A stretch of 5,920 nucleotides of DNA from Candidatus Onthomorpha intestinigallinarum (GCA_019114015.1 DXGG01000134.1:1-5920), one strand, 5' to 3'. Numbered from the stretch's first letter, positions 1 to 5,920 are shown. Made by a program: numbers and translations. Notes: a model not told the origin generated them from the sequence alone.

Positions 1-798
1 ATCAATGCCAAAAGCGGAAGATGCGGGGAAGACTGTCATTGGTGCGCCCAGTCCATTTTCAATAATACTGGCTGTAAAACATATGAATTGATGGATTCGG
101 ATACGATATTGAAACAAGCCGGATATTGTCAGGCTCAGGGTGTAAAAAGATTTTCAATAGTTTGTTCGGGAGGCAAGTCCACCAAAAACGAAATAAAAAA
201 AATATGTTCTACAATTGAGGCCATAAGGAACAATACGAATCTTAAAGTATGCGCCTCTTTGGGTCTGTTGGATAAAGACGACCTGAAACAATTGCAATCT
301 TCCGGACTTGGTCGGTATCATTGCAATTTGGAGAGTGCTTCATCCCATTTCGTTAAAGTATGTTCCACTCATACGACGGCGCAAAAATTAAAGACTTTGG
401 GATACGCCAAAGAAATCGGGTTGGAAGTGTGTTCCGGAGGGATAATAGGCATGGGGGAAAGTGCAAAGCAAAGGATAGAATTGGCCTTTGAATTGAAAAA
501 CGCAGAAGTGGACAGTGTGCCGATAAACATACTCAATCCCATAAAAGGAACTCCTTTGGAGAATCAAAAAGGTTTAACAGACGAAGACATTCTTACCACA
601 CTGGCTGTATTCAGATTTATTTTGCCAAAGACATCATTGAGATTCGCAGGGGGAAGAAGAACATTAAGCAGTCAATCCGTGCAGAAAGCCATGCGGATTG
701 CCGTCAACTCCGCAATAGTCGGGGACATGCTGACAACCCTTGGCAACGACATAAAAAGAGACAAAGAACTTATAATACGGGCGGGCTATGAATTATAG
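1..798 (+). CDS. bioB: Biotin synthase BioB, type II-like, 5' end outside window
   Basis: Radical SAM enzyme that inserts sulfur into dethiobiotin, the last step of biotin synthesis, in the cytoplasm. The frame is open from base 1, so the N-terminus (roughly 40-50 residues by comparison with the family) lies upstream; the TTG at 88 and ATG at 91 are internal. Counting codons from base 1, the radical SAM CxxxCxxC motif is C8, C12 and C15, followed by AQS. Further family marks are VCASLG (C84), EVCSGGIIGMGE (C144), SVPIN near 172-176, GTP at 183-185, and LRFAGGR with R214, matching the conserved cluster-binding arginine of Escherichia coli BioB. Position 52 (RFSIVC) is serine where classical BioB has its first [2Fe-2S] cysteine. 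Extra cysteines stand at 55, 108 (YHCNLE) and 121 (VCSTHT). This pattern suggests the type II enzyme of anaerobes. The gene ends at a TAG overlapping the bioA start by 11 bases. Identity is secure; the subtype is inferred. Confidence 0.96.
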   Translation: MNAKSGRCGEDCHWCAQSIFNNTGCKTYELMDSDTILKQAGYCQAQGVKRFSIVCSGGKSTKNEIKKICSTIEAIRNNTNLKVCASLGLLDKDDLKQLQSSGLGRYHCNLESASSHFVKVCSTHTTAQKLKTLGYAKEIGLEVCSGGIIGMGESAKQRIELAFELKNAEVDSVPINILNPIKGTPLENQKGLTDEDILTTLAVFRFILPKTSLRFAGGRRTLSSQSVQKAMRIAVNSAIVGDMLTTLGNDIKRDKELIIRAGYEL

Positions 799-2044
799 AC
801 TATACATGGATTACGACAGAGAGCATTTGTGGCATCCGTATTCCTCTGCCACAAACCCGTTACCCGCTTACATGGTTAAATCCTGCAATGGAGTAAAGAT
901 AACGCTGGAAGACGGAAGAGAACTGATAGACGGAATGTCGTCGTGGTGGGCGGCAATACACGGATATAACAATCCTGAACTGAACAAAGCGGCAAAAATG
1001 CAGATAGATACATTTTCCCATGTCATGTTCGGGGGATTGACACATAAACCGGCCATAATGCTGGCACAGAAAATTCTATCGATAGTTGATAAAAGTTTTC
1101 AAAAGGTTTTTTTTGCAGACAGCGGTTCTGTTGCCGTTGAGGTGGCAATGAAAATGGCCATACAATATTTTACAGCGCAGGGCAAAAAAGACAAAACGAA
1201 TTTTATTACTTTACGAAAAGGTTATCACGGCGATACATGGAATGCAATGAGCGTATGCGACCCTGTAACAGGCATGCATTCGTTGTTCGGGAAAGATTTG
1301 TCCGTAAGATTCTTTATTTCATCTCCCAGTGATGAGGGAATTGAGGAATTAAACCGGATAGCAGAGGAAAATAAAGGGAATATTGCAGCTTTGATATTGG
1401 AGCCGATAGTCCAAGGCGCGGGAGGAATGCGTTTCTATGATGCCGAATTCTTGAATAAAGCTGTAAAGATATGCAGGGACAATGACATATTGGTAATATT
1501 TGATGAAATTGCCACCGGATTCGGACGCACGGGAGAATTGTTTGCTTATCAGCATACACAAGTAGTTCCGGACATAATGTGCATAGGCAAAGCTTTAACA
1601 GGCGGATATTTAACCCTGTCGGCCGTGTTGACAACAAATGATGTGGCAGGTGCTATATCGGACAATTATCCTTATGCTTTCATGCATGGACCAACCTTTA
1701 TGGCAAATCCTTTGGCTTGCAGCATCGCCTCTGCCAGCATTGACCTGCTTTTATCCAAGGATTGGAAAAAGAAGATAAAGGAAATGGAGGGGTTGATGAA
1801 AGAAGAATTGTCCAAAGCAGAGACCTTGCCTCAAGTAAGTGAAGTAAGAGTGTTGGGAGCTATAGGTGTTGTAGAAATGAAGAAAGAGGTCAACATGTTG
1901 TGGATAGAAAACAAGTTCGTGGAAGAAGGAATATGGGTAAGACCTTTTGGAAAGTTGGTCTACATAATGCCACCATATATAATTGAATCGGAAGAATTGA
2001 AATTCTTGTGCAGGAAACTTTTAAAAGTTGTTGAACAGTGTTAG
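788..2044 (+). CDS. bioA: Adenosylmethionine-8-amino-7-oxononanoate aminotransferase BioA
   Basis: PLP-dependent class III aminotransferase that converts 7-keto-8-aminopelargonate (KAPA) to 7,8-diaminopelargonate (DAPA) using S-adenosylmethionine as amino donor. Its 418 residues are close to the usual BioA length (about 430). Visible motifs in order: HPYSS with Y18; SSWW at 51-54 for the substrate site; DSGS at 111-114 for the PLP phosphate; GYHGDT with Y146 stacking on PLP; FDEIATGFGRTG with D239 binding the PLP nitrogen and R247; IGKALTGGY with K268 as the Schiff-base lysine; HGPTFMANPLA at 300-310; and WVRPFG with R385 for the substrate carboxylate. All catalytic residues expected for BioA rather than a general class III aminotransferase are present. 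The ATG at 788 overlaps the bioB stop by 11 bases. A second in-frame ATG at 806 is possible, but the upstream one keeps normal N-terminal length. No Shine-Dalgarno is seen, as usual in Bacteroidota. A T8 run lies at 1107-1114, with the frame intact. Confidence 0.97.
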   Translation: MNYRLYMDYDREHLWHPYSSATNPLPAYMVKSCNGVKITLEDGRELIDGMSSWWAAIHGYNNPELNKAAKMQIDTFSHVMFGGLTHKPAIMLAQKILSIVDKSFQKVFFADSGSVAVEVAMKMAIQYFTAQGKKDKTNFITLRKGYHGDTWNAMSVCDPVTGMHSLFGKDLSVRFFISSPSDEGIEELNRIAEENKGNIAALILEPIVQGAGGMRFYDAEFLNKAVKICRDNDILVIFDEIATGFGRTGELFAYQHTQVVPDIMCIGKALTGGYLTLSAVLTTNDVAGAISDNYPYAFMHGPTFMANPLACSIASASIDLLLSKDWKKKIKEMEGLMKEELSKAETLPQVSEVRVLGAIGVVEMKKEVNMLWIENKFVEEGIWVRPFGKLVYIMPPYIIESEELKFLCRKLLKVVEQC

Positions 2045-3183
2045 CGAATAAAATAGAAAGGGAACTTCGGGAATTAAGATCGAGAAACATGTACAGACAT
2101 TTACCCGAGGTTGAAGTCAAGGATAAATATGTACAGGACAGAAACGGGAATCGTCTTTTGAATCTCGCTTCCAACGATTATCTGGGTTTGTCTTTCGACC
2201 ATGATTTGCAAAAGACTTTTTTCGAAAAATACATTCCGGCTACCTTTTCGTCAACATCCTCGAGACTTATGAGCGGATACAATCCGTGGACTGTAAAGTT
2301 GGAAAGCCTGCTTGCAAATTGCTACAACGCAGAAGCAGCCTTGATTTTCAACTCTGGCTATCATGCCAATCTCGGCATAATATCCGCAATAGCCGATTCA
2401 AGAACGCTAATTCTTGCCGACAAACTGGTTCATGCAAGCATAATAGACGGGATATTGTTGTCAAAGGCCGAACACATACGCTTCAGACACAATGACATGA
2501 AACATTTGACATCGCTCGTGGAAAAGTATAAGAACGATTACGACACCTTGTTGGTAATTTGTGAAAGCACTTATTCCATGGACGGAGACAACTGCCGTTT
2601 AACTGAGTTGGTTGAACTCAGAAAGCGATATTCCAATCTTGTTCTTTATATTGATCAGGCGCATGATGTAGGCATAAGAGGCGAAAACGGACTGGGATTG
2701 GCCGAGGAGAAAGGCGTATTGAAAGACATAGATTTTTTGGTCTGCACTTTCGGGAAAGCCCTGGCCGGTTACGGAGCTTATTTGATATGTAATAACGAAA
2801 TAAAAAACTATCTGATAAATAAGGCAAGGACATTTATATTCTCAACCTCACTGCCGCCCATTCTTATGCAATGGAATCATTTTATAATGACGTTATTGCC
2901 CGAAATGAAATCCAAAAGAAGACATTTGTTTAATAAAAGCCGTATTTTAAGACAGGCTTTGAAAGATAAAGGTTATGATGTACCATCCTCATCTCATATT
3001 ATTCCGATTATATGCGGCAGTGCTGAAAAAGCACTTGCCAAAACAAAACTAATGAAAGAGAACTCTTTTTATGCGTTGGCGGTACGACCTCCAACGGTTC
3101 CGCAAAATACATGCAGGGTAAGAATATCCCTAAATTCGGAAATAGGTTATGAGGATTTGGAAAAGCTTATAGAGATATTGTAA
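2038..3183 (+). CDS. bioF: 8-amino-7-oxononanoate synthase BioF, GTG start
   Basis: PLP-dependent alpha-oxoamine synthase that condenses pimeloyl-ACP (or pimeloyl-CoA) with L-alanine to give KAPA, releasing CO2. It has 381 residues, the normal length. Motifs: LNLASNDYLGLS at 41-52; SSTSSRLMSG at 71-80; FNSGYHANLG at 104-113; ADKLVHASIIDG with H132 stacking on PLP; YIDQAHDVGIRGENGLG with D206 and H209; TFGKALAGYGAY with K240 as the Schiff-base lysine; and RPPTVP at 350-355 near the C-terminus. The DEAH or DDAH expected around D206 reads DQAH here. The start is taken as GTG at 2038, which overlaps the bioA end by 7 bases and supplies the N-terminal helix normal for BioF. The ATG at 2089 (residue 18) would remove that helix. 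The family also contains 2-amino-3-ketobutyrate CoA ligase and serine palmitoyltransferase, but the operon makes BioF clearly the best call. Confidence 0.96.
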   Translation: MLANKIERELRELRSRNMYRHLPEVEVKDKYVQDRNGNRLLNLASNDYLGLSFDHDLQKTFFEKYIPATFSSTSSRLMSGYNPWTVKLESLLANCYNAEAALIFNSGYHANLGIISAIADSRTLILADKLVHASIIDGILLSKAEHIRFRHNDMKHLTSLVEKYKNDYDTLLVICESTYSMDGDNCRLTELVELRKRYSNLVLYIDQAHDVGIRGENGLGLAEEKGVLKDIDFLVCTFGKALAGYGAYLICNNEIKNYLINKARTFIFSTSLPPILMQWNHFIMTLLPEMKSKRRHLFNKSRILRQALKDKGYDVPSSSHIIPIICGSAEKALAKTKLMKENSFYALAVRPPTVPQNTCRVRISLNSEIGYEDLEKLIEIL

Positions 3184-3184
3184 A

Positions 3185-3838
3185 ATGAGATATAAATTTA
3201 TAAGAAACAGCTCCGGGAAGGACATTTTGATATTGAATTTTCTTGGTTGGAGTACAGATGAATGTTTGGCTGAAACGCTTACCAACGACAATGCCGACAC
3301 TTTGGCGATATGGGATTACAGAGATATGAGGTTTGATTATTCGATTCTTCACTGTTATAAGCATATCAAAATATTTGCATGGAGTCTCGGGGTCTTTGCG
3401 GCGGCATATACGTTCAACGGAATTTCCGATTGCATCTGCGAAAGCATAGCTGTTGCCGGCACAAAAACTCCCGTGTCGGATACGAAAGGTATAAATACAT
3501 ACATTTATGACCAAACGATGAACGGGCTTTCGGAACAGAGTTTACAAAAGTTCAGAATAAGAATGTGCGGAGGCAGAAAAACAAGTGACAAATTTCTGAA
3601 CCTATTTAAAAATAACGACATTGAAACTTTACGACAAGAACTTTCGACCATCAAAAGCATGGCTTATAAATACTGTAATCTTGATTTTCAATTTACGAAA
3701 GTATATCTGACGGAAAATGACAAGATATTCTCTCTGGAGAACCAACAAAAAGCCTGGGAAAACGCAAAGAACAAGGAAACCGTTCCGTCAGAACACTTTG
3801 ATTTAGCTTTATTTCAGAACATATATTCAACATTATGA
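3185..3838 (+). CDS. bioG: Pimeloyl-ACP methyl ester esterase BioG (DUF452 family)
   Basis: Alpha/beta-hydrolase that removes the methyl group from pimeloyl-ACP methyl ester. This ends the disguised fatty acid elongation begun by BioC and yields pimeloyl-ACP for BioF; it replaces BioH of E. coli. The 217 residues fit the compact BioG family. Visible features are the early NFLGWSTD segment (18-25), near the expected oxyanion site; the nucleophile elbow AWSLG with S67; a lid-like region with NGLSE (113-117) and RMCGG (126-130); and C-terminal NDKIF (178-182) followed by SEHFD with H204. S67 and H204 are the likely nucleophile and base. D179 sits where the classical fold places the acid, but this assignment is tentative. 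The ATG lies one base after the bioF stop. The last bases overlap bioC in an ATGA. In several Bacteroides species, as I recall, BioG and BioC activities are fused; here they are separate proteins. Confidence 0.9.
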   Translation: MRYKFIRNSSGKDILILNFLGWSTDECLAETLTNDNADTLAIWDYRDMRFDYSILHCYKHIKIFAWSLGVFAAAYTFNGISDCICESIAVAGTKTPVSDTKGINTYIYDQTMNGLSEQSLQKFRIRMCGGRKTSDKFLNLFKNNDIETLRQELSTIKSMAYKYCNLDFQFTKVYLTENDKIFSLENQQKAWENAKNKETVPSEHFDLALFQNIYSTL

Positions 3839-4578
3839 CAGACAAAGAATTATTGAGAAGTAGGTTTTCCAAAGCCTCTTATTGTTATGATGATAATGCT
3901 GTTGTGCAGAAACATATGGTTGAAAGATTATTATTTTTGTTGCAACTGCACGGACAAACATTGGGTAACCGCATCTTCGAAGTAGGTTGCGGTACTGGAT
4001 TCCTTACGAAAGAAATATTGAAATACTACTCACCCGAAGAATATTTCTCAAATGACATTTGTGATTATGCTATTGAACATGCAAATGTCAAATTCATACC
4101 TGGTGATGCCGAAAAGATAGAATATCCTAAAGACTTGTCTGCCGTGGTATCTTCAAGTTGCGTACAATGGTTTGAAAACATAGTATCCTTTTTTGACAAG
4201 GTTCATCTTGTCCTTCAAAATGGAGGAATATTACTGTTCTCGACTTTTGGAGAAAAAAACTTTACGCAAATAAGAACCATAACACAACAGAGTTTGTCGT
4301 ATTACTCCACAATGGAAATAAAAGAAATGCTCTCGGAAAAATTTGAGATTGTCTGTATCGAGGAAGAAATCAACGACATTTATTTCTCTTCTCCAAAAGA
4401 TATACTGTTACATTTCAGACATACCGGAGTAAATTCTTTGCAGAACAAACGATGGACAAAGAACGATTACATACAGTTTTGCGATTCATACACGCAACTG
4501 TATGGTTCAACTAAACGCTTCCCCTTGACATATAATCCGATTTACGTATTGGCAAAAAAAATTGAATATGAAAGATAA
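3835..4578 (+). CDS. bioC: Malonyl-ACP O-methyltransferase BioC
   Basis: SAM-dependent methyltransferase that methylates the free carboxyl of malonyl-ACP so that the fatty acid synthesis enzymes accept it as primer for pimeloyl synthesis. It has 247 residues, the usual length. The BioC-type N-terminus RFSKASYCYDDNAVVQ lies at 10-25. The Rossmann SAM-binding loop FEVGCGTG is at 48-55. FSNDI at 71-75 closes the second strand and GDAEKIEY spans 90-97. SSSCVQWF at 106-113 matches the BioC hallmark around motif IV. STFGEKNF (136-143), FRHTGVNSL (194-202) and LTYNPIYVLAKK (231-242) are typical of BioC and rare in other class I methyltransferases. The ATG start overlaps the bioG TGA in an ATGA, suggesting translational reinitiation. 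The 3' end contains an A8 run and overlaps bioD by 11 bases. The function is strongly supported by both motifs and neighbours. Confidence 0.93.
   Translation: MTDKELLRSRFSKASYCYDDNAVVQKHMVERLLFLLQLHGQTLGNRIFEVGCGTGFLTKEILKYYSPEEYFSNDICDYAIEHANVKFIPGDAEKIEYPKDLSAVVSSSCVQWFENIVSFFDKVHLVLQNGGILLFSTFGEKNFTQIRTITQQSLSYYSTMEIKEMLSEKFEIVCIEEEINDIYFSSPKDILLHFRHTGVNSLQNKRWTKNDYIQFCDSYTQLYGSTKRFPLTYNPIYVLAKKIEYER
4554..4561 (+). promoter_or_regulatory. A8 tract before the bioD start (likely translation enhancer)
   Basis: A run of eight A lies six bases before the bioD ATG, inside the last codons of bioC. No Shine-Dalgarno is visible. In Bacteroidota, A-rich leaders commonly assist initiation in place of a Shine-Dalgarno. 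This supports ATG 4568 as the start. The role is inferred from position and composition only. Confidence 0.4.
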
Positions 4579-5221
4579 TGTGTTTTTTGTTTCAGGCATC
4601 GACACCAATATAGGCAAGACATTTGCAAGCGCCTATATTGCGGGGTTGTGGGAAAGACAGGGTTTTAGGGTGATAACCCAAAAACTCATACAGACAGGCA
4701 ACAAAAATTTTTCTGAAGACGTAATCCTGCACCGAAAATTAAACGGAAAATCCATGTACGAGGAAGACAGGATGTTTCTGACCATGCCTGAAATATTTTC
4801 TTACCCTGCTTCTCCTCATTTGGCTGCAAAAATAGATAAGAGAGAGATTGATTTTGAAAGAATAAAGGAATGTACGAGAACTCTTTCAGAAAGATACGAC
4901 AGAGTCATTGTTGAAGGTGCGGGAGGTCTAATGGTTCCCTTGAAGGATGATTTACTGACGATAGACTACATTTCAAAAAACAATTACCCTTTAATCTTCG
5001 TGACAAGTGCAAGATTGGGCAGTATAAACCATACATTGTTGAGTTTTGAAGCGATAAAAAGAAGAAACATACGTCTGCACACACTTGTTTACAATTCATA
5101 TCAATCAGAACAAGAAACGGACAGAATAATAGCGGAGGATAACTACAATTATATAAAGAAACAATTGGCAAAGGAATTTCCGGAAGCTGAGTTTGTGCCG
5201 ATGCCAACACTTATTCATTAA
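4568..5221 (+). CDS. bioD: ATP-dependent dethiobiotin synthetase BioD
   Basis: P-loop enzyme that carboxylates DAPA with CO2 and ATP and closes the ureido ring to give dethiobiotin. Numbered from the ATG at 4568 it has 217 residues, the usual BioD size. The Walker A-like motif GIDTNIGKT spans 10-18 with K17 and T18. QKLIQTG carries K39, the counterpart of the E. coli lysine that binds substrate. SEDVILHRKL supplies D51 as a likely metal ligand. FSYPASPHLAA spans 78-87. VEGAGGLMVPL with E116 forms the second metal and phosphate site. ARLGSINHTLLS at 148-159 is the family switch-like region, and N176 in VYNS is a candidate nucleotide-base contact. ATG 4568 is chosen over the in-frame TTG at 4562 because it is a stronger start and gives a normal N-terminus. 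It overlaps the bioC end by 11 bases and closes the operon. Confidence 0.95.
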   Translation: MKDNVFFVSGIDTNIGKTFASAYIAGLWERQGFRVITQKLIQTGNKNFSEDVILHRKLNGKSMYEEDRMFLTMPEIFSYPASPHLAAKIDKREIDFERIKECTRTLSERYDRVIVEGAGGLMVPLKDDLLTIDYISKNNYPLIFVTSARLGSINHTLLSFEAIKRRNIRLHTLVYNSYQSEQETDRIIAEDNYNYIKKQLAKEFPEAEFVPMPTLIH

Positions 5222-5225
5222 AATA

Positions 5226-5269
5226 TGAAAGGGGAAGATAACTCTTTTCAAGTCAATCTCCCCCTTTCA
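5226..5269. terminator. Convergent, probably bidirectional terminator hairpin
   Basis: Left arm TGAAAGGGGAAGAT (5226-5239) pairs with right arm ATCTCCCCCTTTCA (5256-5269), giving a 14-bp stem. The single imperfect pair, 5235 with 5260, is A-C in plus-strand RNA but G-U in minus-strand RNA. Three more pairs (ACT 5241-5243 with AGT 5251-5253) can extend it inward. A T-rich stretch follows on the minus strand (the A/T bases at 5217-5225), whereas the plus strand has only a weak ATTTAT downstream. The hairpin sits between the bioD stop and the stop of the opposing gene. It probably ends both transcripts, more efficiently from the minus side. Confidence 0.75.
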
Positions 5270-5295
5270 GGATTTATCCGTAATAGACAAATCGT

Positions 5296-5920
5296 TTAGT
5301 CAACCATTATAACCAGGCATTTGCTAGCCTTCCAAAACAAATCGGGATTTGTTATTCTTATTGAGGTAGGTCTTTTCTCATCTCCCTCCAATGAATAAGA
5401 AGAAGTAGGATGAGCAGTAACTATTTTTATTTTTTCTCCGGTCAAAGGTATTTCCTGAGTATTACGCGTATCTATTTTTGTCAAGACAGAGAAGTCCGCA
5501 TTGTTGGCCAAAACATCTGCAGTGCCTAGTCCAATGAATCCTCCTCTTTTGTCTATAAGGTTTTTGGCTCTCAATTCTTTTTTTGTACCGATTGCAAAAT
5601 AAGCCGTATGCTTCTCATCCTCCACAGCCATCAATTGCTTGTCTTTTTCCTTGGCAGTATTTTGCAGATTTTCGACATTCTTTGTCAATTCGTCAATCTT
5701 AATGTTTTTCTTCTCAAGTTCGGCAGTCAACACCTGTATCTGTTCTTCCTGCTCTTTTATTCTCGATTCAAGGTTCTCGACAAATTTCTTCAATTCCTTG
5801 TTCTGCTTCTGGCTTTTGTACAAACTGTTGTTAATGGCACTTATTTTCTTTTTGTTCGCCGCCAATATGTCGTTTATGGTTGATATCTTCGATCTTATGC
5901 TTGAAGCAGCATCTTTGCTC
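5296..5920 (-). CDS. Coiled-coil protein with Bacteroides Cbp1-like C-terminal domain, 5' end outside window
   Basis: The frame is open from its TAA at 5296-5298 to the window edge (207 codons through 5919), so the N-terminus is missing; the in-frame TTG at 5863-5865 is internal rather than a real start. Counted from the window edge, residues about 10-103 form a charged coiled coil rich in K, E and Q with heptad-like leucine and isoleucine spacing. Residues about 105-207 form a compact, strand-rich domain with AYFAIGTKKEL, LTKIDTRNTQEIPL, AHPTSSYSLEGD, IRITNPDLFW and a C-terminal CLVIMVD. I recognise this arrangement from common Bacteroidales proteins that usually begin with a lipoprotein signal and are often labelled Cbp1-family collagen-binding adhesin. 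That name comes from memory and the binding activity is not shown by the sequence. A lipoprotein signal cannot be checked because the start is absent. It converges on the biotin operon and is probably unrelated to it in function. Confidence 0.85.
   Translation of the reverse strand, partial: SKDAASSIRSKISTINDILAANKKKISAINNSLYKSQKQNKELKKFVENLESRIKEQEEQIQVLTAELEKKNIKIDELTKNVENLQNTAKEKDKQLMAVEDEKHTAYFAIGTKKELRAKNLIDKRGGFIGLGTADVLANNADFSVLTKIDTRNTQEIPLTGEKIKIVTAHPTSSYSLEGDEKRPTSIRITNPDLFWKASKCLVIMVD

Noticed and set aside
88..93. TTG or ATG as the start of bioB
   Set aside because: The frame is open to base 1 and encodes the essential CxxxCxxC motif before this point, so the true start lies upstream of the window.
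1107..1114. T8 run in bioA (and the A8 run at 195-202 in bioB) as possible frameshifts
   Set aside because: Protein motifs continue in frame on both sides of each run, so the genes are intact.
860..1637. Minus-strand open frames inside bioA
   Set aside because: No recognisable motifs, they overlap a fully conserved gene, and are expected by chance on the opposite strand.
2089..2091. ATG as the bioF start
   Set aside because: It would remove the N-terminal helix normal in BioF; GTG 2038 fits both family length and coupling to bioA.
1890..3514. Open frames overlapping bioF and its borders on either strand (1890-2174, 2286-2495, 2618-2833, 3167-3514)
   Set aside because: Composition matches out-of-frame reading of bioA, bioF and bioG; no family resemblance.
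4562..4564. TTG as the bioD start
   Set aside because: ATG 4568 is two codons later, follows the A8 run at suitable spacing and gives the normal BioD N-terminus.
4905..5210. Minus-strand open frame inside bioD
   Set aside because: Shadow of the conserved bioD frame; no motif or start context.
5269..5279. Small GGATTTATCC palindrome-like hairpin after the terminator
   Set aside because: Only a 3-bp stem with a 4-base loop; too weak to call a separate feature.
5863..5865. TTG as the start of the minus-strand coiled-coil gene
   Set aside because: The same frame continues upstream without a stop to the window edge with coiled-coil-like composition.
5608..5883. Plus-strand open frame coding a very hydrophobic, phenylalanine- and leucine-rich peptide resembling a membrane protein
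   Set aside because: It is the reverse complement of the lysine- and glutamate-rich coiled coil; AAA/GAA codons read backwards give TTT/TTC. No independent support.

Overview
The window looks like part of a Bacteroidales (phylum Bacteroidota) chromosome. Four things point there. The base composition is moderately AT-rich. The starts lack Shine-Dalgarno sequences and are A/T-rich. The biotin proteins carry variants typical of that group, such as the QKLIQTG and MPEIFSYPASPHLAA stretches of BioD and the use of BioG. The partial gene at the right end has a C-terminal domain I recognise from Bacteroides-type coiled-coil proteins. The genus cannot be fixed from this sequence alone.

Positions 1-5221 hold a tightly packed plus-strand biotin operon in the order bioB (5' end outside the window), bioA, bioF, bioG, bioC, bioD. 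Every junction overlaps or nearly touches: 11, 7, -1 (one-base gap), 4 and 11 bases. The six genes are therefore almost certainly one translationally coupled transcript, with its promoter upstream of the window. Together they encode a complete route. BioC methylates malonyl-ACP so that it can enter fatty acid elongation. BioG removes the methyl group from pimeloyl-ACP methyl ester. BioF condenses pimeloyl-ACP with alanine. BioA transaminates the product with S-adenosylmethionine as amino donor. BioD closes the ureido ring, and BioB inserts sulfur.

Positions 5222-5295 are a short convergent intergenic gap. It contains a strong 14-bp hairpin (5226-5269) that probably ends transcription from both sides. 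Positions 5296-5920 hold the 3' part of a minus-strand gene for a coiled-coil protein with a conserved C-terminal domain. Its reading frame stays open to the window edge.

The most interesting signal is in BioB. The cysteine expected as the first ligand of the classical auxiliary [2Fe-2S] cluster is a serine. New cysteines instead appear in a YHCNLE and a VCSTHT motif. This looks like the type II biotin synthase of obligate anaerobes, reported to use a [4Fe-5S] auxiliary cluster as sulfur donor. No mobile elements, CRISPR arrays, tRNAs or rRNAs were seen.
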